NCBI GenBank assembly: GCA_964542585.1
Contig: CAZIUI010000025.1
Span: 1-36,035, forward strand
Direction of reading: 5' to 3'
DNA from: CAYYUA01 sp964542585
GTDB taxonomy: Bacteria; Bacteroidota; Bacteroidia; CAILMK01; CAYYUA01
DNA length: 36,035 nt
The notes beneath the pieces were generated by a model, which was not told the origin of the DNA, ran no database searches, and saw only the letters and a program-made list of their open reading frames with translations. Shown here in pieces: positions 7,918 through 16,909 of this stretch. Numbering within the stretch: the first letter of the stretch is position 1; the number at the start of each line of letters is the position of its first letter. The position numbers and the translations under genes were made by a program.

Positions 7918-9741
7918 ATGACCAATACCCCGGATTCCATTCTTTCAGTAGAAAACCTCACCGTGGGTTTTTCAACCCGTGAGCGCTCACTAACAGCTGT
8001 AAAACAAGTGAGTTTCTCACTACAGCGCGGGGAAACCCTGGGTATCGTAGGGGAATCCGGATCTGGAAAGTCGATCACCGCCTTAACACTGATGCGCTTG
8101 ATCGATCAACCACCTGGTGTGATCCGTAATGGCTCTATTGCATACGATCCCTCAGACCAGCCTCAAGTTGACCTTTTACAAATTTCAGATAAAGGTATGC
8201 GCAAGTACCGGGGTAACGATCTCGCCATGATCTTCCAGGAGCCCATGACCTCCCTGAATCCGGTTTATACTTGTGGTAACCAAGTGATTGAAGCTATTCG
8301 ACAACATCAGCGCGTTTCAAGGAAACAGGCTTATGAACAGGCTTTACAGCTTTTCAACGATGTGCAGCTGCCTCGACCTGAGCAGATGCTTAAAGCCTAC
8401 CCGCATCAGTTATCAGGCGGTCAAAAGCAGCGGGTAATGATCGCTATGGCCATTTCCTGTAATCCTTCCGTCCTTATTGCAGACGAGCCTACCACAGCAT
8501 TGGATGTGACCGTGCAGCAAGTAATTCTGAACCTGCTTCAAAAACTGCAGGAAGATTATAACATGAGCATCATCTTTATCAGCCACGATCTGGGTGTTAT
8601 AGCCGAAATAGCTGACAGGGTCATGGTCATGTACCAAGGTTCCATTGTAGAGCAAAACAACATCTATAACGTATTTGCCAGTCCGGGGCATCCCTATACC
8701 AAAGGCTTACTAGCTTGTCGCCCTCCACTGGAACAACGGCTGCATGAGCTACCAACGATGGATGCCTTCATGAAAGAGGATGATAACGGTCAGCTTGTGA
8801 GCTTGGATAAATCGGTTGAATCAGCTATTACGGAGATGAAGGTAACAGCAGAAGAGCGGCGCAAACACATTAGGAAACTCTACAACAGCCGGCCGCTGCT
8901 ACAGGTCCGGAACCTAAAAGCTTACTTCCCCATCCGTAAAGGCCTGTTGGGGAGAGTGGTGGACTACGTACGGGCAGTGGATGATGTTTCATTTGATGTA
9001 TATCCCGGTGAGGTCCTGGGCCTAGTGGGGGAATCAGGCTGCGGCAAAACTACCCTTGGTCGGGTTTTACTTAGGCTTCTGGGGGCAACTGGTGGCAGTA
9101 TATACTACAACGAAGAATCGCTCCTTTCTTTGGAAGCGGATGCCATGCGGCAATTGCGGAAATCGCTACAAATTATTTTCCAGGATCCTTATTCATCCCT
9201 GAATCCGAGAATGACGATTGGCAATGCCATTCTAGAACCCATGAAGGTCCATGGGCTTTATGGCAATAAGCGTAAGCGCCGGGAGAAGGTTATTGAATTG
9301 TTAGAGCAAGTCAACCTGAGTGTTGAGAGCTTTCACTGTTACCCCCATGAATTTTCAGGTGGGCAGCGCCAGCGTATCTGCATTGCACGCGCCCTGGCCG
9401 TTGATCCGGAGTTCATTGTTTGTGATGAATCTGTGTCTGCATTGGACGTCTCCGTACAAGCCCAGGTATTAAACTTGCTCAACAGACTTAAGAAAACGTA
9501 CGGTCTAACCTATATATTCATTTCGCACGATCTTTCAGTGGTCAAGTACATGGCTGACCGCATATTGGTAATGAAAGATGGCGCTATGGAGGAATTAGGC
9601 GAGGCAGACGAAGTGTACCATCAACCGCAGAGCCCTTACACCCAACAGCTTATTGACTCCATTCCAAAAGGCCAACTAGCAGATATAGAGGCGGCCCTTC
9701 AGAAGCGTCAGAAAGCGGGTAGTACCCAGCCTCATTCATAA
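7918..9741 (+). CDS. Fused double-ATPase ABC protein of the peptide/nickel (DppD-DppF) type
   Basis: This 607-residue protein joins two ABC ATPases that are often separate subunits in dipeptide/oligopeptide importers. Domain 1 has Walker A GESGSGKS (45-52), signature LSGGQKQR (from 165), Walker B VLIADEPT, and a GHPYTKGLL tail of the oligo_HPY type. Domain 2 has Walker A GESGCGKT (371-378), signature FSGGQRQR (from 479) and FIVCDESVSALD, with Ser replacing the usual Pro after the catalytic Glu. A charged linker (about 300-330) joins them. This is the layout of the YejF/GsiA class. No permease or binding-protein gene lies in the window, so the membrane partners must be elsewhere and the substrate cannot be called beyond peptide-like. 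Confidence 0.92.
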   Translation: MTNTPDSILSVENLTVGFSTRERSLTAVKQVSFSLQRGETLGIVGESGSGKSITALTLMRLIDQPPGVIRNGSIAYDPSDQPQVDLLQISDKGMRKYRGNDLAMIFQEPMTSLNPVYTCGNQVIEAIRQHQRVSRKQAYEQALQLFNDVQLPRPEQMLKAYPHQLSGGQKQRVMIAMAISCNPSVLIADEPTTALDVTVQQVILNLLQKLQEDYNMSIIFISHDLGVIAEIADRVMVMYQGSIVEQNNIYNVFASPGHPYTKGLLACRPPLEQRLHELPTMDAFMKEDDNGQLVSLDKSVESAITEMKVTAEERRKHIRKLYNSRPLLQVRNLKAYFPIRKGLLGRVVDYVRAVDDVSFDVYPGEVLGLVGESGCGKTTLGRVLLRLLGATGGSIYYNEESLLSLEADAMRQLRKSLQIIFQDPYSSLNPRMTIGNAILEPMKVHGLYGNKRKRREKVIELLEQVNLSVESFHCYPHEFSGGQRQRICIARALAVDPEFIVCDESVSALDVSVQAQVLNLLNRLKKTYGLTYIFISHDLSVVKYMADRILVMKDGAMEELGEADEVYHQPQSPYTQQLIDSIPKGQLADIEAALQKRQKAGSTQPHS

Positions 9742-9745
9742 AGCC

Positions 9746-10978
9746 TTAGTGAAGCGTCTGACGAATATCGCGGAGGATATCGTGGCCCATTTTATCCCTT
9801 TTGGTCTTAAGGTAGTCTTCATTGTAAGCATTAGGTGTGACTTCCATCGGCACCCGCTCAACAATCTCAATTCCAAAACCCTGAAGTCCTTTTCGCTTAG
9901 AAGGATTATTGGATAACAATCGCAATTTTTTGACGCCTTGATCGCGTAATATTTGAGCCCCGATTCCATAATCTCGCTCATCCATTTTGAAACCCAAGTT
10001 CAAATTGGCCTCCACAGTATCCATTCCTTCCTCTTGTAGCTTGTAAGCTTTCAGTTTATTCAGGAGTCCGATTCCCCGACCCTCTTGGTTCATGTAAAGG
10101 ACAATTCCCTTCCCTGCTTCTTCAACCATTTCCATCGCCCTATGAAGTTGTGGGCCACAATCGCATTTACTAGAGCCAAAGATATCACCGGTAGTGCATG
10201 AGGAGTGAACACGGACCAGAACCGGCTCATCCTCTTCCCATGTACCTTTCGTAAGGGCTAAATGAATTTCCCCGGATGTTTTTTGGTGGTAAGCCTGGAG
10301 GTTAAAGTTGCCATACTGGGTAGGAAGGTTGACACTGATCTCCCTTTCAATCAGGGTTTCATGCTGCATCCGGTATTTGATCAGATCTTTTATGGAAACC
10401 AACTTCAAGCCTAGCTGCTTGGATTTTTCCGCCAAGTCAGGTAGCCTTGCCATAGACCCATCATCATTCATGATCTCTACAAGCGTTCCAGCAGGATGAA
10501 AGCCTGCCAGGCGAGCAAGGTCAATGGCGGCCTCTGTATGGCCTGGCCTGCGTAATACCCCGCCTGTTTTTGCCCGTAATGGGAATATATGGCCCGGCCG
10601 CCCCAGGTCCGCGGGCTCGGTTCGATTATCAACGAGGGCCTGAATGGTCTTGGCCCGGTCACCTGCAGAAATACCGGTGGAAGTTTCATCGCTGAGTAAA
10701 TCCACCGAAACTGTAAAAGGGGTCGCATGCGTGGCCGTATTATCAGAAACCATTGGTTCCAGCTTGAGCTCATCACAACGGTTTTCTTCTACCGAGGCAC
10801 AGATCAAGCCCCGTCCCTCTTTACTCATGAAATTAATGGTCTCCGGCGTTACATTTTTAGCGGCTGTAATGAAGTCACCTTCATTCTCCCGGTCTTCATC
10901 ATCCACGACAATTACCAACTCTCCGGCCTTGATGGCTGCTATTGCATCTTCTATAGGATCAAATTGAATCTCATCCAT
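9746..10978 (-). CDS. ribBA: Bifunctional 3,4-dihydroxy-2-butanone-4-phosphate synthase / GTP cyclohydrolase II
   Basis: One polypeptide of 410 residues supplies both precursors of riboflavin. The N-terminal half (about 1-200) is DHBP synthase, with DDEDRENEGDF near 26-36 and the GGVLRRPGHTEAA stretch. The C-terminal half is GTP cyclohydrolase II, with zinc cysteines C261, C272 and C274 in SSCTTGDIFGSSKCDCG, NQEGRGIGLLNKLKAY, and LLSNNPSKRKGL. ATG at 10978 is chosen; the frame is open to a TTG four codons earlier. Only about 64 bases separate it from the upstream glycosyltransferase gene, too few for an FMN riboswitch, and none is seen. Its stop lies 4 bases from that of the convergent ABC gene. 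Confidence 0.95.
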   Translation of the reverse strand: MDEIQFDPIEDAIAAIKAGELVIVVDDEDRENEGDFITAAKNVTPETINFMSKEGRGLICASVEENRCDELKLEPMVSDNTATHATPFTVSVDLLSDETSTGISAGDRAKTIQALVDNRTEPADLGRPGHIFPLRAKTGGVLRRPGHTEAAIDLARLAGFHPAGTLVEIMNDDGSMARLPDLAEKSKQLGLKLVSIKDLIKYRMQHETLIEREISVNLPTQYGNFNLQAYHQKTSGEIHLALTKGTWEEDEPVLVRVHSSCTTGDIFGSSKCDCGPQLHRAMEMVEEAGKGIVLYMNQEGRGIGLLNKLKAYKLQEEGMDTVEANLNLGFKMDERDYGIGAQILRDQGVKKLRLLSNNPSKRKGLQGFGIEIVERVPMEVTPNAYNEDYLKTKRDKMGHDILRDIRQTLH

Positions 10979-11042
10979 GGTATTGGTCAACCTTGTTTTA
11001 TTTATCGTTTACTGTCAAAACAGGAAGGGTTATACAAAAGTT

Positions 11043-12200
11043 TTAGCCTTTAGGTGTACTATCCCATGTACCATCCCAAGGTGCTAACATGTATTGGAAA
11101 AATCCCACTAACAATGCTATATTCATCAGCACAAAGTGGCTCACGTAGCGCAGTGGTGTCATGTAAATGTTCAGTTTTCTGAAAACCAGATCCAAAAACC
11201 CAATTCCATAAAAACCAAACTGAAGTAACAGCAATAAGTTGAAAACTTCGTGATAGGAGACCAGGATTACGTTAGCAGCTAGTATTATGACCATAAGAAA
11301 CGGGGCAATCCAGCGAATTACCTTGTGAGAAATAAAAGCGTACCCTGCAAAACTTTGAAACGGATTTTCAAGCAAGCCAAAGTATCCCAGGTTCTGAAAG
11401 TTACCCTTACTAATCCGTACTTTACGCCTGAACTGAATACCACTATCACCTGATACCTGCATTACGCAATAAGCTTCGCTCGCAAAACATGTATGATAAC
11501 CCTGTTGTAGAATACTCATAAAAATGAAAAAATCATCCACGTAAAAGCCCGCCGGCACAGGCTTGAAAAGGGTCCGCCTGATGGCGTAGCAGGTACCATC
11601 TGCTCCGATAACCGCGCCTCTTGCGCCTTCTCCGCGTTTCATTTTCACTTCTCGCTGATTGTAATGGATCTCCTGATGGGCCACCTGTTCATCAGGTTTC
11701 CCCTTAATTAACAGGTTAGCCTGTACCCCTCCGATTTCCGGATCCTGGAAGGGACGAAGTAAACTCGGCAAGGTATCCGGGAAGAATAGTGCATCAGCAT
11801 CCGTAAGAATCAGCACATCGCTATCAGCCTTCCCGGCAAGGTAGTTTATAATATGCGGTTTGCCGGTACGCTCTTCAAAGCGGAAATACATGATCTGAGG
11901 ATACTGTTGAGCATAGTGCTTCAGAATAGTATCGGTTTCATCAGTAGATGCATCTGAGGCCACCAAGATTGATAGGGCAGATAAAGGATAGTTCGTATTT
12001 AAAAGGCTTTCCAGTTTTTCTTTGATGACCGCTTCTTCGTTATAAGCCGCCATTAAAACAGCCACCTGGTAATTGGGTACGGTATATTGCGAGAAGTCAT
12101 TGGAGCCAGAGGTCCAGATCATTCTCACTGGAAATATGATATAGGAATGAATAAGGAGCAGAAGCGGAACAGCAAGAAGCGCAGACAGGAAATAGATCAT
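11043..12200 (-). CDS. Membrane-bound family 2 glycosyltransferase
   Basis: A 385-residue processive-type GT2. An N-terminal membrane helix (about 1-22) is followed by a GT-A domain with VLMAAYNEEAVI near 50, the acidic pair ASDAS, and TDADALF (the DxD-like metal/UDP site). Next come GADGTCYAIRRTLF, a VDDF acceptor/base motif, and RRKVRISKGN in the place of the QxxRW motif. Three or four C-terminal helices follow (about 290-375). This layout is shared with hyaluronan/cellulose-synthase-like enzymes that make and export polysaccharide. The donor and product are unknown. It lies downstream of a GT4 gene and an Lpt-type permease on the same strand, suggesting surface-glycan work. Confidence 0.88.
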   Translation of the reverse strand: MIYFLSALLAVPLLLLIHSYIIFPVRMIWTSGSNDFSQYTVPNYQVAVLMAAYNEEAVIKEKLESLLNTNYPLSALSILVASDASTDETDTILKHYAQQYPQIMYFRFEERTGKPHIINYLAGKADSDVLILTDADALFFPDTLPSLLRPFQDPEIGGVQANLLIKGKPDEQVAHQEIHYNQREVKMKRGEGARGAVIGADGTCYAIRRTLFKPVPAGFYVDDFFIFMSILQQGYHTCFASEAYCVMQVSGDSGIQFRRKVRISKGNFQNLGYFGLLENPFQSFAGYAFISHKVIRWIAPFLMVIILAANVILVSYHEVFNLLLLLQFGFYGIGFLDLVFRKLNIYMTPLRYVSHFVLMNIALLVGFFQYMLAPWDGTWDSTPKG

Positions 12201-12350
12201 AGTGTTACCTCAACCGGGCTAAAAAGGAATGAGCTCATGCTTCCTCAACCTATTATTTTTCTGGAAAGACCCTTCTACTAGCAGCGAAAATAAAAAAACC
12301 CGCATAGCCAAGCCTTTGTATTCAAGCCTAAGCCTTTAATAATTGATCAC

Positions 12351-13559
12351 TTAGTGGGAATCTGATAGGTTGGAAAGGAAACCTGCAGCATTTTTAGCAA
12401 CCCTATTCAGATCATAGGTCCGTTCTAAGGTTTCACGGGCCTTTTTACCCAACCTGCGCTGATAATCCGGGGATGTCAAGCAGGCTTTTAAAGCGGCTGC
12501 AAAAGTCCTGGCTGTATCGGCCATTAACAGTTCCTGATCATGATAAACCTGTAAACCTTCAGCTCCCAAAGTTGTGCTAACAATAGCCTTACCCAGGGCC
12601 ATGCCTTCCAGAATTTTTATGCGAACGCCACTACCTGAATGCAGTGGTACAATCATTATGTCTCTGCCCGCCATGAAAGTCTTGGCATCATCAACCTCAC
12701 CCAGAACCGAAACCTGTGGTGGTAAATCATTATTAAGTTCAGCGGGCATGTTACGCCCTGCAAGGGCCAGATAAGCTTCCGGAACATCCCTTACAACCTC
12801 TGGCCACACGTACTTTAAAAACCATTGAACACCTTCCTGATTAGGGAGCCAATCCATGGCTCCGAGGTGAAAAACCGCTTTTCCCGAACCGCCATCTGTA
12901 TGCGTGGTATACGCTTTAAGGGGCAGACCTATCGGAATGGTTTGAACAGGGCCTTTAAATCCCATAGTTCGGAAGTACTCTCCGTCAGCTGATTTGATGG
13001 GAAGAATGGCATCAAAGCCCGGTAAATAATTGGCTTCAAAACGCTTAAGCCGGTTTGTTTGAATCTTTAGGTAAAAACGTTTAAGGGGATTCCGGGCTTC
13101 TTCACTCACCCTTTCCCAAAGCAAATGCTCCACATTATGAGCTCTTAACACTACCTTAGCAGCGCTGCATTGGCGAATAAGTCTCAGATAAGTGCTCAGA
13201 TGTATTTGCTCTAACTGGACAATATCAAAGGCTTTTGCTTTAAGTAGATAACCAATTTTTTTGGCAACGCGCTTATCCCTGAAGCGCGAGGCATGATAGG
13301 ATTCCCGGGTGAATAAATTACGAATAATACCGGTTATGGTAACATTGGTGTTAAGAGATACGGTATGCAATTCCACCTTGCTGAGCACATCTTCAGCAGG
13401 GATGGCATCCACCGGATAGTAATGTTTATGGGTATTCAGGGCCAGCACGGTAACATCAATATCAGCTTGGTAGTAGCCTTGTATCATGTTACGAAGGGCA
13501 ACGGCACCACCGTCCTTGGCTGGATAAGGCAATTTATTACAAAAAACCAAAATGCGCAT
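12351..13559 (-). CDS. Family 4-like (GT-B) glycosyltransferase
   Basis: A 402-residue cytoplasmic GT-B enzyme. The N-terminal Rossmann domain begins MRILVFCNKLPYPAKDGGAV, where the Gly-Gly loop is the typical acceptor-side motif. The C-terminal domain contains VFHLGAMDWLPNQEG near 230, VPLHSGSGVRIKILEGMALG (about 310-330), which holds the EX7E-like donor nucleotide-sugar site, and VSTTLGAEGL. Such enzymes add sugars to lipid carriers or glycans; the sugar is unknown. It begins 5 bases after the LptF/LptG-type gene, so the two are almost certainly cotranscribed. A 150-base gap (12201-12350) with three AAGCCT copies but no clear terminator separates it from the GT2 gene. Confidence 0.88.
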   Translation of the reverse strand: MRILVFCNKLPYPAKDGGAVALRNMIQGYYQADIDVTVLALNTHKHYYPVDAIPAEDVLSKVELHTVSLNTNVTITGIIRNLFTRESYHASRFRDKRVAKKIGYLLKAKAFDIVQLEQIHLSTYLRLIRQCSAAKVVLRAHNVEHLLWERVSEEARNPLKRFYLKIQTNRLKRFEANYLPGFDAILPIKSADGEYFRTMGFKGPVQTIPIGLPLKAYTTHTDGGSGKAVFHLGAMDWLPNQEGVQWFLKYVWPEVVRDVPEAYLALAGRNMPAELNNDLPPQVSVLGEVDDAKTFMAGRDIMIVPLHSGSGVRIKILEGMALGKAIVSTTLGAEGLQVYHDQELLMADTARTFAAALKACLTSPDYQRRLGKKARETLERTYDLNRVAKNAAGFLSNLSDSH

Positions 13560-13564
13560 GGTGG

Positions 13565-14998
13565 CTATTTGTTGCTAATAAGTCTTTTGATGGGTTTTGA
13601 AAGCCATTTGTAGGCATCCTTGCTAAAAACATTAATATCGTTGTTAGCCAGATAGGTGAACCATAAGCCAACGGGTAGAAGTACCATTACCGGTAACCAG
13701 ACGCCAACCCATATCACCAACACATATTTTTCCGCCATCTTTTGGCCCGTAATAAATAACACATGGTAAACCAGGAACAGTACAATGGAGACAAGGGCTG
13801 GCATGCCTAAGCCCCCTTTACGAATGATTGCGCCTAACGGTGCTCCCACAAAAAACAATATCAGGATGGTGAAGGAGAGGGTTATTTTCTTGTGCCAGGC
13901 AATGGAATATTCAGCAATCTGCTCCTTCAAGTTGGCCATTCGCTTGGCATGCACACTTAAAACACCATTGACAGATTCAGCGAGACCGTGAGCCCTTTCC
14001 AATGTTTGAACAGGTGTGGAGGAATCCAGCCTTTTTACAAGAGAGCCTGTATCGGGGATCGGAACTCCTTTACCAGAAGGACTGTCAAAGAAGTTACTGT
14101 CCCGGAATTCAGAGAAATAGGGTTTAAGGTACTCCTTCATTCTTGCTTGTCTTTTTACCAGCTCTTCTTCGCGGAGGGAATCTGTGAAATCGGCTAATTC
14201 CCGCACTCCTAGCATTTGAAAATGATGCTTAAAGAGGGCCTGATTTGTTCGGTCAAGTTGAAAGCTGGACAAGGAAAAACGCAGGCTGTAGTCTTTAAAA
14301 GCCAGGCGGCTATGAGGAAAATGCTTGCCGCCTTGATTATTGGATGAAAGCTCTTCATAGCGAGAACCCTGGTAAAGGTTCAAGATGAGATACTCTTGAT
14401 CCTTTGTGGTGTACATTCGCCCGCTGTCTGCTCTGATGACTACGTTACTGGTCTCTCCCTGGGTGTGATCATAAATGAGCACATCTTTGATCACACCCTT
14501 TGGCTGCTTTTCGGCTACGCGTATACTAAATCCTTCTAACTGGTTATAAAATATGCCCTCCTGGAGCTCCAGCGTGGGTTTTTGTTCTTGTACATCCCAT
14601 AGCAGAGAGCCAAACTTAAGGTTAGCTTTCGGAATCACTTCATTTGAAAAGAAAAAAGCGCCAACTGCCAATCCACTCATTAGCAAGATCAAAGGCGTCA
14701 TAACCCGCACCAACGAAACGCCTGCTGATTTGAAAGCCATTAATTCCTGGTTTTCAGCCAAGCCTCCGAAAGTCATCATGGAAGATAGTAATACGGCTAA
14801 GGGAAGGGCCAGAGGTATAAAACTGGCAGATGCATAAAACAACAGCTTAATGATCACGAAAGCTTCCAGCCCTTTGCCGATCATATCGTCAACATGCTTC
14901 CAGAGGAATTGCATAACAATAAGGAACAGGCATATGAAAAAAGTCGCTATAAAAGGACCAATGAAGGAGCGGAAAGTAAGCGTGTAAACTTTTTTCAC
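13565..14998 (-). CDS. LptF/LptG (YjgP/YjgQ) family permease
   Basis: A 477-residue inner-membrane protein of the lipopolysaccharide-export permease family. Transmembrane helices lie near residues 15-35, 50-75 and 100-120, a large periplasmic domain spans about 125-370, and three more helices lie at the C-terminus (about 375-460). This is the 3+3 arrangement of LptF/LptG. The N-terminal segment LAENQELMAFKSAGVSLVRV is the conserved cytoplasmic coupling region that contacts the LptB ATPase. Which of the two paralogues it is cannot be decided from sequence alone. The start is GTG (14998); no in-frame ATG precedes the first helix. The tightly linked downstream GT4 gene supports an envelope-glycan context. 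Confidence 0.88.
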   Translation of the reverse strand: MKKVYTLTFRSFIGPFIATFFICLFLIVMQFLWKHVDDMIGKGLEAFVIIKLLFYASASFIPLALPLAVLLSSMMTFGGLAENQELMAFKSAGVSLVRVMTPLILLMSGLAVGAFFFSNEVIPKANLKFGSLLWDVQEQKPTLELQEGIFYNQLEGFSIRVAEKQPKGVIKDVLIYDHTQGETSNVVIRADSGRMYTTKDQEYLILNLYQGSRYEELSSNNQGGKHFPHSRLAFKDYSLRFSLSSFQLDRTNQALFKHHFQMLGVRELADFTDSLREEELVKRQARMKEYLKPYFSEFRDSNFFDSPSGKGVPIPDTGSLVKRLDSSTPVQTLERAHGLAESVNGVLSVHAKRMANLKEQIAEYSIAWHKKITLSFTILILFFVGAPLGAIIRKGGLGMPALVSIVLFLVYHVLFITGQKMAEKYVLVIWVGVWLPVMVLLPVGLWFTYLANNDINVFSKDAYKWLSKPIKRLISNK

Positions 14999-15120
14999 GG
15001 TAAAGCGTCCCGTTAAATTTGACCCCAGTATGCTGGATTGAAATTTTATGCCACGGCTTGCAGCAATTTTTTCAATACTACAAGCAATTAACTTTTACCT
15101 ACACCTAAGCCTAACCATTC

Positions 15121-15750
15121 ATGCAAAGGAATAAAATCCCATTCACTGAAGCAGAAAACACCATACTACAGAACCAAACCTTTTTGCCCTTAAAACAACA
15201 GGCCATTGAGAAAGTAATAAGTCTGATGGCCACTCTTAGGGAAGGTATTGATACTACATGGCAGGAATATGGATCAAAGTGGCAAATTCCATGCACCCAG
15301 GACAGCGTAAAAATCTCCCGTGGTGAAAACTACCGGAACCTCCCTTACGTCATTCTGGATTATCCTCGAAAGTTTGCCCGTAATGATGTATTTGCTTTTA
15401 GAAGCATGTTTTGGTGGGGCCATTTTTTCAGTTATACCCTGCATCTGCAAGGTAACTCACTAGCTGAATTTCGTCCCTACCTACTTGATACTTTACCTTA
15501 TCTAAAGGAAAATTCGGATGCCGTCCATTTGGGGGTTGGCAGTACTCCATGGCAGTACCACTATGGCCCTTCTAACTACCAGTTAATACCCCATCTTTCC
15601 TCAAAAAAAATAACCGAAATCCTTGCCCACCATGAATTTATAAAACTAAGCAGCTGGCTACCCGTTTCGGCAGACCAAAAGGAAGTCATTAGTACAGGTC
15701 AGGTATATTTCAGGCAGTTTATGGACCTGCTATTTCAGCCACATAAGTAG
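15121..15750 (+). CDS. Protein of unknown function
   Basis: A 209-residue protein I do not recognise. It has no signal peptide and no membrane helix, so it is probably cytoplasmic. It is rich in aromatic residues (YRNLPYVILDYPRKFA near 75-90, FRSMFWWGHFFSYTLHL near 97-113, WQYHYGPSNYQL near 142-154), suggesting a compact globular fold. No catalytic or binding motif is evident. ATG at 15121 is the first start in the frame. The flanks are the divergent lptF/G gene (121 bases away) and the convergent START-like gene (8 bases away). A TAAATTTG box at 15014-15021 could be its -7 element, but no -33 partner is seen. Coding is supported by the long frame, codon use like its neighbours and tight packing. 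Confidence 0.7.
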   Translation: MQRNKIPFTEAENTILQNQTFLPLKQQAIEKVISLMATLREGIDTTWQEYGSKWQIPCTQDSVKISRGENYRNLPYVILDYPRKFARNDVFAFRSMFWWGHFFSYTLHLQGNSLAEFRPYLLDTLPYLKENSDAVHLGVGSTPWQYHYGPSNYQLIPHLSSKKITEILAHHEFIKLSSWLPVSADQKEVISTGQVYFRQFMDLLFQPHK

Positions 15751-15758
15751 TCTACCGA

Positions 15759-16139
15759 TCAACCACCGATCGTGCCTTTGAGTTGCTCTATGGCGCTTTC
15801 CCACATGAGCTTCGCTTCCTCTATTTCATCTTCCTCATCGTAATCATAGACAATAATGGCCGTATCGTTTGTGAGATCATCTTTTTGTATCTCAAATGTC
15901 AGGTATTCTTCATCCTCACGGTCGGTCCATTTATATTTGACGAGGTTATGAGGTTTGCGTTTTACAAGTTTAGCACCCTCTTCACTACCTTCCCAATAGA
16001 AGGTGTATTGGTCACCATTGATGGTGACATCATCCGCAAACCAAGCAGCTAGTCCGCTCGGATCGGTCATGTAGTTGAAAACCAACTCGGGCTTGGCCTG
16101 GACCGGGAATTCTACTCTATACTGCTGACGTTCGCTCAT
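15759..16139 (-). CDS. START-like (SRPBCC/AHSA1-type) domain protein
   Basis: A 126-residue single-domain protein. Features typical of this family are the opening VEFPVQAKPELVFNYMTDP, the tryptophan-containing GLAAWFADDV, alternating strands (YTFYWEG, NLVKYKWTD, EEYLTFEIQ, TAIIVYDY) and a C-terminal amphipathic helix from about 103. The helix-grip fold usually encloses a hydrophobic ligand or assists a partner protein. It is unusually acidic in its second half (DYDEEDEIEEAK). The ligand is unknown. It lies downstream of psd on the same strand, but 119 bases away, so it may have its own promoter. Confidence 0.8.
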   Translation of the reverse strand: MSERQQYRVEFPVQAKPELVFNYMTDPSGLAAWFADDVTINGDQYTFYWEGSEEGAKLVKRKPHNLVKYKWTDREDEEYLTFEIQKDDLTNDTAIIVYDYDEEDEIEEAKLMWESAIEQLKGTIGG

Positions 16140-16258
16140 ATCAGGTATTTTAGTTGCTTATTACAGCAGTGACTAATTTGGGATTTTATAAGCAAATTTT
16201 ACGCTTACAAATCATCAGCCAAAATGTAGCTAACAAATTACGACATAACAGTTGTTTT

Positions 16259-16909
16259 TTACGACCAATAGGCCATAATCGTCTTACCACCGTAAACCTG
16301 CTGGTTAATACAAACGGTTAATTTAACATCAACCGGAAAAAATATATCCATGCGTGAGCCAAATCGGATAAAACCTAATGGTACTCCTTTGTTATAGCCC
16401 TTCCCTCTCTCCAGGTAAAAACGTATCCGCCGGGCCATTACACCAGCTATTTGCCTCATCGCTAAAGTCCCTTGATTAGCCTCTATACCGATGGTGTTTT
16501 GCTCATTCAATTCTGAAGATTTGGGATTGTAGGCTGCCAAGTACTGACCAGGGTGGTATTGGTAGTACACCAGCCGCCCATCCACCGGCCATCGGTTCAG
16601 ATGAACGTCAAAAGGCCCCATGAAAATTGATACCTGGCGGCACTTATCCTTGAGGTATTCGCCTTCGTAAACGATCTCGTCAACTACTACTTTCCCATCA
16701 GCAGGGGCTAAGATGGCATTTTCATCATGAGGAATATCACGACTTGGATGCCGGAAGAATTGAAGAACAAAGAGGAAAAGGAGTAGGAAACCAAAGCTTA
16801 AAAGCCCTGCGAGCCATGCCGGTAACCATGTCCAGCCCCCTACCGTAACGATAGCCAAGCCAACGGCTAACCCCCCTAGCATCCTCCAACCTTCCGGATG
16901 AATGCGCAT
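16259..16909 (-). CDS. psd: Phosphatidylserine decarboxylase (short, PssD-like type)
   Basis: A 216-residue proenzyme that converts phosphatidylserine to phosphatidylethanolamine at the inner membrane. Two N-terminal hydrophobic stretches (about 10-50) anchor it. APADGKV (D71), DVHLNRWPVDG (H103) and the C-terminal FGSRMD follow. By family analogy, self-cleavage between G184 and S185 would create the pyruvoyl group. The compact length matches the short bacterial form, not the longer E. coli form. It starts with no gap after the gdh stop codon (16910), so translation is probably coupled. Together with cdsA two genes upstream, it covers two steps of phospholipid synthesis; the intervening phosphatidylserine synthase is not in the window. 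Confidence 0.94.
   Translation of the reverse strand: MRIHPEGWRMLGGLAVGLAIVTVGGWTWLPAWLAGLLSFGFLLLFLFVLQFFRHPSRDIPHDENAILAPADGKVVVDEIVYEGEYLKDKCRQVSIFMGPFDVHLNRWPVDGRLVYYQYHPGQYLAAYNPKSSELNEQNTIGIEANQGTLAMRQIAGVMARRIRFYLERGKGYNKGVPLGFIRFGSRMDIFFPVDVKLTVCINQQVYGGKTIMAYWS

Noticed and set aside
10979..11042. FMN riboswitch upstream of ribBA
   Set aside because: Only about 64 bases lie before the neighbouring gene on the same strand, too short for the element, and no conserved RFN-like segments are visible.
12300..12335. Three AAGCCT copies between the two glycosyltransferase genes
   Set aside because: Short, few and irregular; no stem, no array-like spacing, likely chance.
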